Of a DNA stretch of 13,723 nucleotides, positions 12,382 to 13,723 are shown piece after piece; positions within the stretch are counted from its first letter, which is position 1, and each line of letters starts with the position of its first letter. The stretch is from JAJRRA01 sp048636595. Its GTDB lineage: Bacteria > Pseudomonadota > Gammaproteobacteria > Xanthomonadales > SZUA-36. The stretch lies in the NCBI GenBank assembly GCA_048636595.1, contig JAIVWI010000074.1:1-13723 (forward strand). Reading direction: 5' to 3'. Under the pieces are notes generated by a model, which did no database searches, had not been told where the DNA came from, and saw only the letters and a list, made by a program, of their open reading frames with translations. The translations under genes and the position numbers were made by a program.

Positions 12382-13723
12382 TCGTTCCGGTCCTGCCGTG
12401 CACGGGCTCGGCTGATAGCCTCGGCGAGCTTCTTCTGCTTCTCCGCTTTATCCTTGATGGCACGTTTTTTTTCGTCCAATCGCTGGCGGCGTTCCTGCTT
12501 GATGCGCAATAAACGGGCATCCCGCGCTTCATACCTGTGTTTTGCTGTTTCCGCCTGTTTTCGTTCGATCGCGAGCGAGCGCAGTTCAGACTTTCCGAAG
12601 CGGAACCACGAGGTCAGGGGGATATGGCTGGGACAAACCAGGTCACAGCAACCGCACTCGATGCAATCCGTGAGCCCGCAGTCTGCAGCATCGTCCCATT
12701 GTTGGTTGCGGATCAGCCAGTCCAATTGTTGAGGAAGCAGTACAGCGGGACAGACTCGCGCACATTCGCCGCAGCGGATGCAGGGCATTTCCGCCTGGGA
12801 CTGCCGGATATCGAGCTCAGTAAGCGCCAGGATGCAGTTGGCTGCCTTGATCACCGGGTTGGCGTCCGAGTTCAGCGCATATCCCATCATGGGCCCGCCC
12901 AGCACCAGCCTGGCCACGTCGTTCGTGTAACCGCCGCACTGATCGACAAGGTCCGATATGGGGGTGCCGATACGCGCCACCAGGTTGCGGGGTTTCCGGA
13001 TACCGTTGCCCGTGACGGTGACAATCCTCTCGACCAGGGGCTTTCCCTCAACCACGGCCTGTGCGACGGCGGAAGCCGTTGCAACGTTCTGGCAAAGCAT
13101 GCCGAGGTCGGCGGGCCTGCCTCCGCTTGGCACTTCAAGCCCGGTTAGAACCTGGATCAGCTGTTTTTCCCCACCCTCGGGGTAAATGGTGGTGACCTTG
13201 ACGATCTTGATGCTGTCATCGCCAACGTTTTCGACAGCCTGTTTCAGGGCGTGATTAACGGCGCCCATCTGATCTTCGATGGCGATCACCGTCCTGGTGG
13301 CCCCGACTGCCCGCTGCAGGATCCTGGCGCCCAGCACGATCGAGTCCGGCTGTTCGCGCATCAGCATTTCATCGCAGCTAATGTAGGGTTCGCACTCTGA
13401 ACCGTTCAGGATCAGGGTATGGATACCCCGGCTGCTCGCATCATCTGCCTTGTACGCGGTGGGGAATACGGCGCCGCCCAGGCCGACGATGCCCGAATCC
13501 CTGATTTTCTGTCGCAGCAGGGCCGGGTCAGCTTCGATCCAGCCGGTGAGTGGTTCGAGTTCTTTCCACTGGTCAAGCCCGTCGGGCTCGATCACGACAT
13601 TGGGACCCTGCTCACAGAAGCCGTGACAGCCGGTGAAGTCAATCTCGGCGCCGGTCACCCCCTGTTTCGCCAGTTCATTTTTCAGGGCTTCATAGACACT
13701 ATCTCCGCCTCCCGAGATGCACC
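12378..13723 (-). CDS. rsxC: Rnf/Rsx electron transport complex subunit C, 5' end beyond the window
   Basis: This frame is open from 12378 through the window edge, so the start is not seen; the GTG at 13658 is probably internal. The body is a clear RnfC: VIEPDGLDQWKELEPLTGW, GIVGLGGAVFPTAYK, LNGSECEPYISCDEMLM (flavin/NADH-binding Rossmann part), YPEGGEKQLI, then an SLBB-like part. Two [4Fe-4S] motifs follow, CIRCGECARVCP (near 12747-12782) and CIECGCCDLVCP (near 12630-12665). A basic coiled tail ends the protein without the long Ala-rich repeats of E. coli RsxC. RnfC is the peripheral subunit that takes electrons at the cytoplasmic face. The N-terminal 40-odd visible residues do not look like RnfC (see separate entry). 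Confidence 0.93.
   Translation of the reverse strand, partial: CISGGGDSVYEALKNELAKQGVTGAEIDFTGCHGFCEQGPNVVIEPDGLDQWKELEPLTGWIEADPALLRQKIRDSGIVGLGGAVFPTAYKADDASSRGIHTLILNGSECEPYISCDEMLMREQPDSIVLGARILQRAVGATRTVIAIEDQMGAVNHALKQAVENVGDDSIKIVKVTTIYPEGGEKQLIQVLTGLEVPSGGRPADLGMLCQNVATASAVAQAVVEGKPLVERIVTVTGNGIRKPRNLVARIGTPISDLVDQCGGYTNDVARLVLGGPMMGYALNSDANPVIKAANCILALTELDIRQSQAEMPCIRCGECARVCPAVLLPQQLDWLIRNQQWDDAADCGLTDCIECGCCDLVCPSHIPLTSWFRFGKSELRSLAIERKQAETAKHRYEARDARLLRIKQERRQRLDEKKRAIKDKAEKQKKLAEAISRARARQDRNE
13590..13723 (-). other. NuoF/HydB-like thioredoxin-fold [2Fe-2S] segment fused to RsxC
   Basis: Reading on from the window edge in the rsxC frame gives CISGGGDSVYEALKNELAKQ, then GVTGAEIDFTGCHGFCEQGP, then NVVIEPDG. 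The C-I-S-G-G-G-x-x-V-Y-E-A-L start and GCHGFCEQGP-x-VV-x-P are hallmarks of the thioredoxin-like [2Fe-2S] domain found at the N-terminus of NuoF-type, HydB-type and related flavoprotein subunits. An ordinary RnfC has a barrel-sandwich domain with GGIHPP and similar motifs here. The switch falls at VIEPDG, which both families can carry, and the frame is uninterrupted. Whether this is a natural fusion or a chimeric join cannot be told from the window. Confidence 0.7.

Noticed and set aside
11776..12732. Long + strand ORF of 318 codons opposite rsxD and rsxC
   Set aside because: It is a shadow of well-conserved Rsx genes in GC-rich DNA; its translation is rich in Gln, Arg and His without any domain and spans two real genes.

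Overview
The window reads as a mid-GC gammaproteobacterial chromosome. The best marker is the minus-strand run rsxC-rsxD-rsxG-rsxE-nth (12378 to 13723 down to 9347), the classic gammaproteobacterial rsx/rnf-nth order. RNase T (rnt) and a REP-like hairpin cluster of the kind common in Pseudomonas-like genomes fit this. I cannot place it to genus.

From left to right: (1) 1-252 is AT-rich and holds at most short doubtful minus-strand ORFs. (2) 253-3298 (+) is a tight operon: a DUF2282 peptide precursor (bufferin type), a DUF692/MNIO enzyme, a DUF2063 partner, an ECF sigma factor and a single-pass membrane protein in the anti-sigma position. (3) 3295-5097 (-) is rnt-argD, whose stop overlaps that of the previous operon. 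(4) 5152-6102 (+) is a TraB/GumN-family exported protein. (5) 6117-6194 is an inverted cluster of REP-like hairpins between convergent genes. (6) 6197-9056 (-) is a second peptide-modification operon of the Hvf/EGKCG type: a secreted Gly/Cys repeat precursor (148 aa, 10 Cys), a second MNIO enzyme, a second DUF2063 partner and a DoxX-like membrane protein. (7) 9347-13723 (-) is nth and the rsx electron-transport operon; rsxC runs off the window edge.

The main theme is two different MNIO RiPP systems, each with its own precursor class, MNIO enzyme and DUF2063 partner, within about 9 kb and separated only by housekeeping genes. Known relatives of both types convert precursor cysteines into copper-binding groups, so a periplasmic copper-buffering or defence role is the natural inference. 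The sigma/membrane-protein pair in the first operon is the obvious candidate regulator of one or both systems.

Two further points stand out. The second precursor is dominated by EGSCG repeats rather than EGKCG, with near-identical 30-nt DNA repeats. The N-terminus of RsxC, as far as it is visible, is not the usual RnfC N-terminal domain but a NuoF/HydB-like thioredoxin-fold [2Fe-2S] segment joined in frame; this is either a domain swap or a chimeric join.
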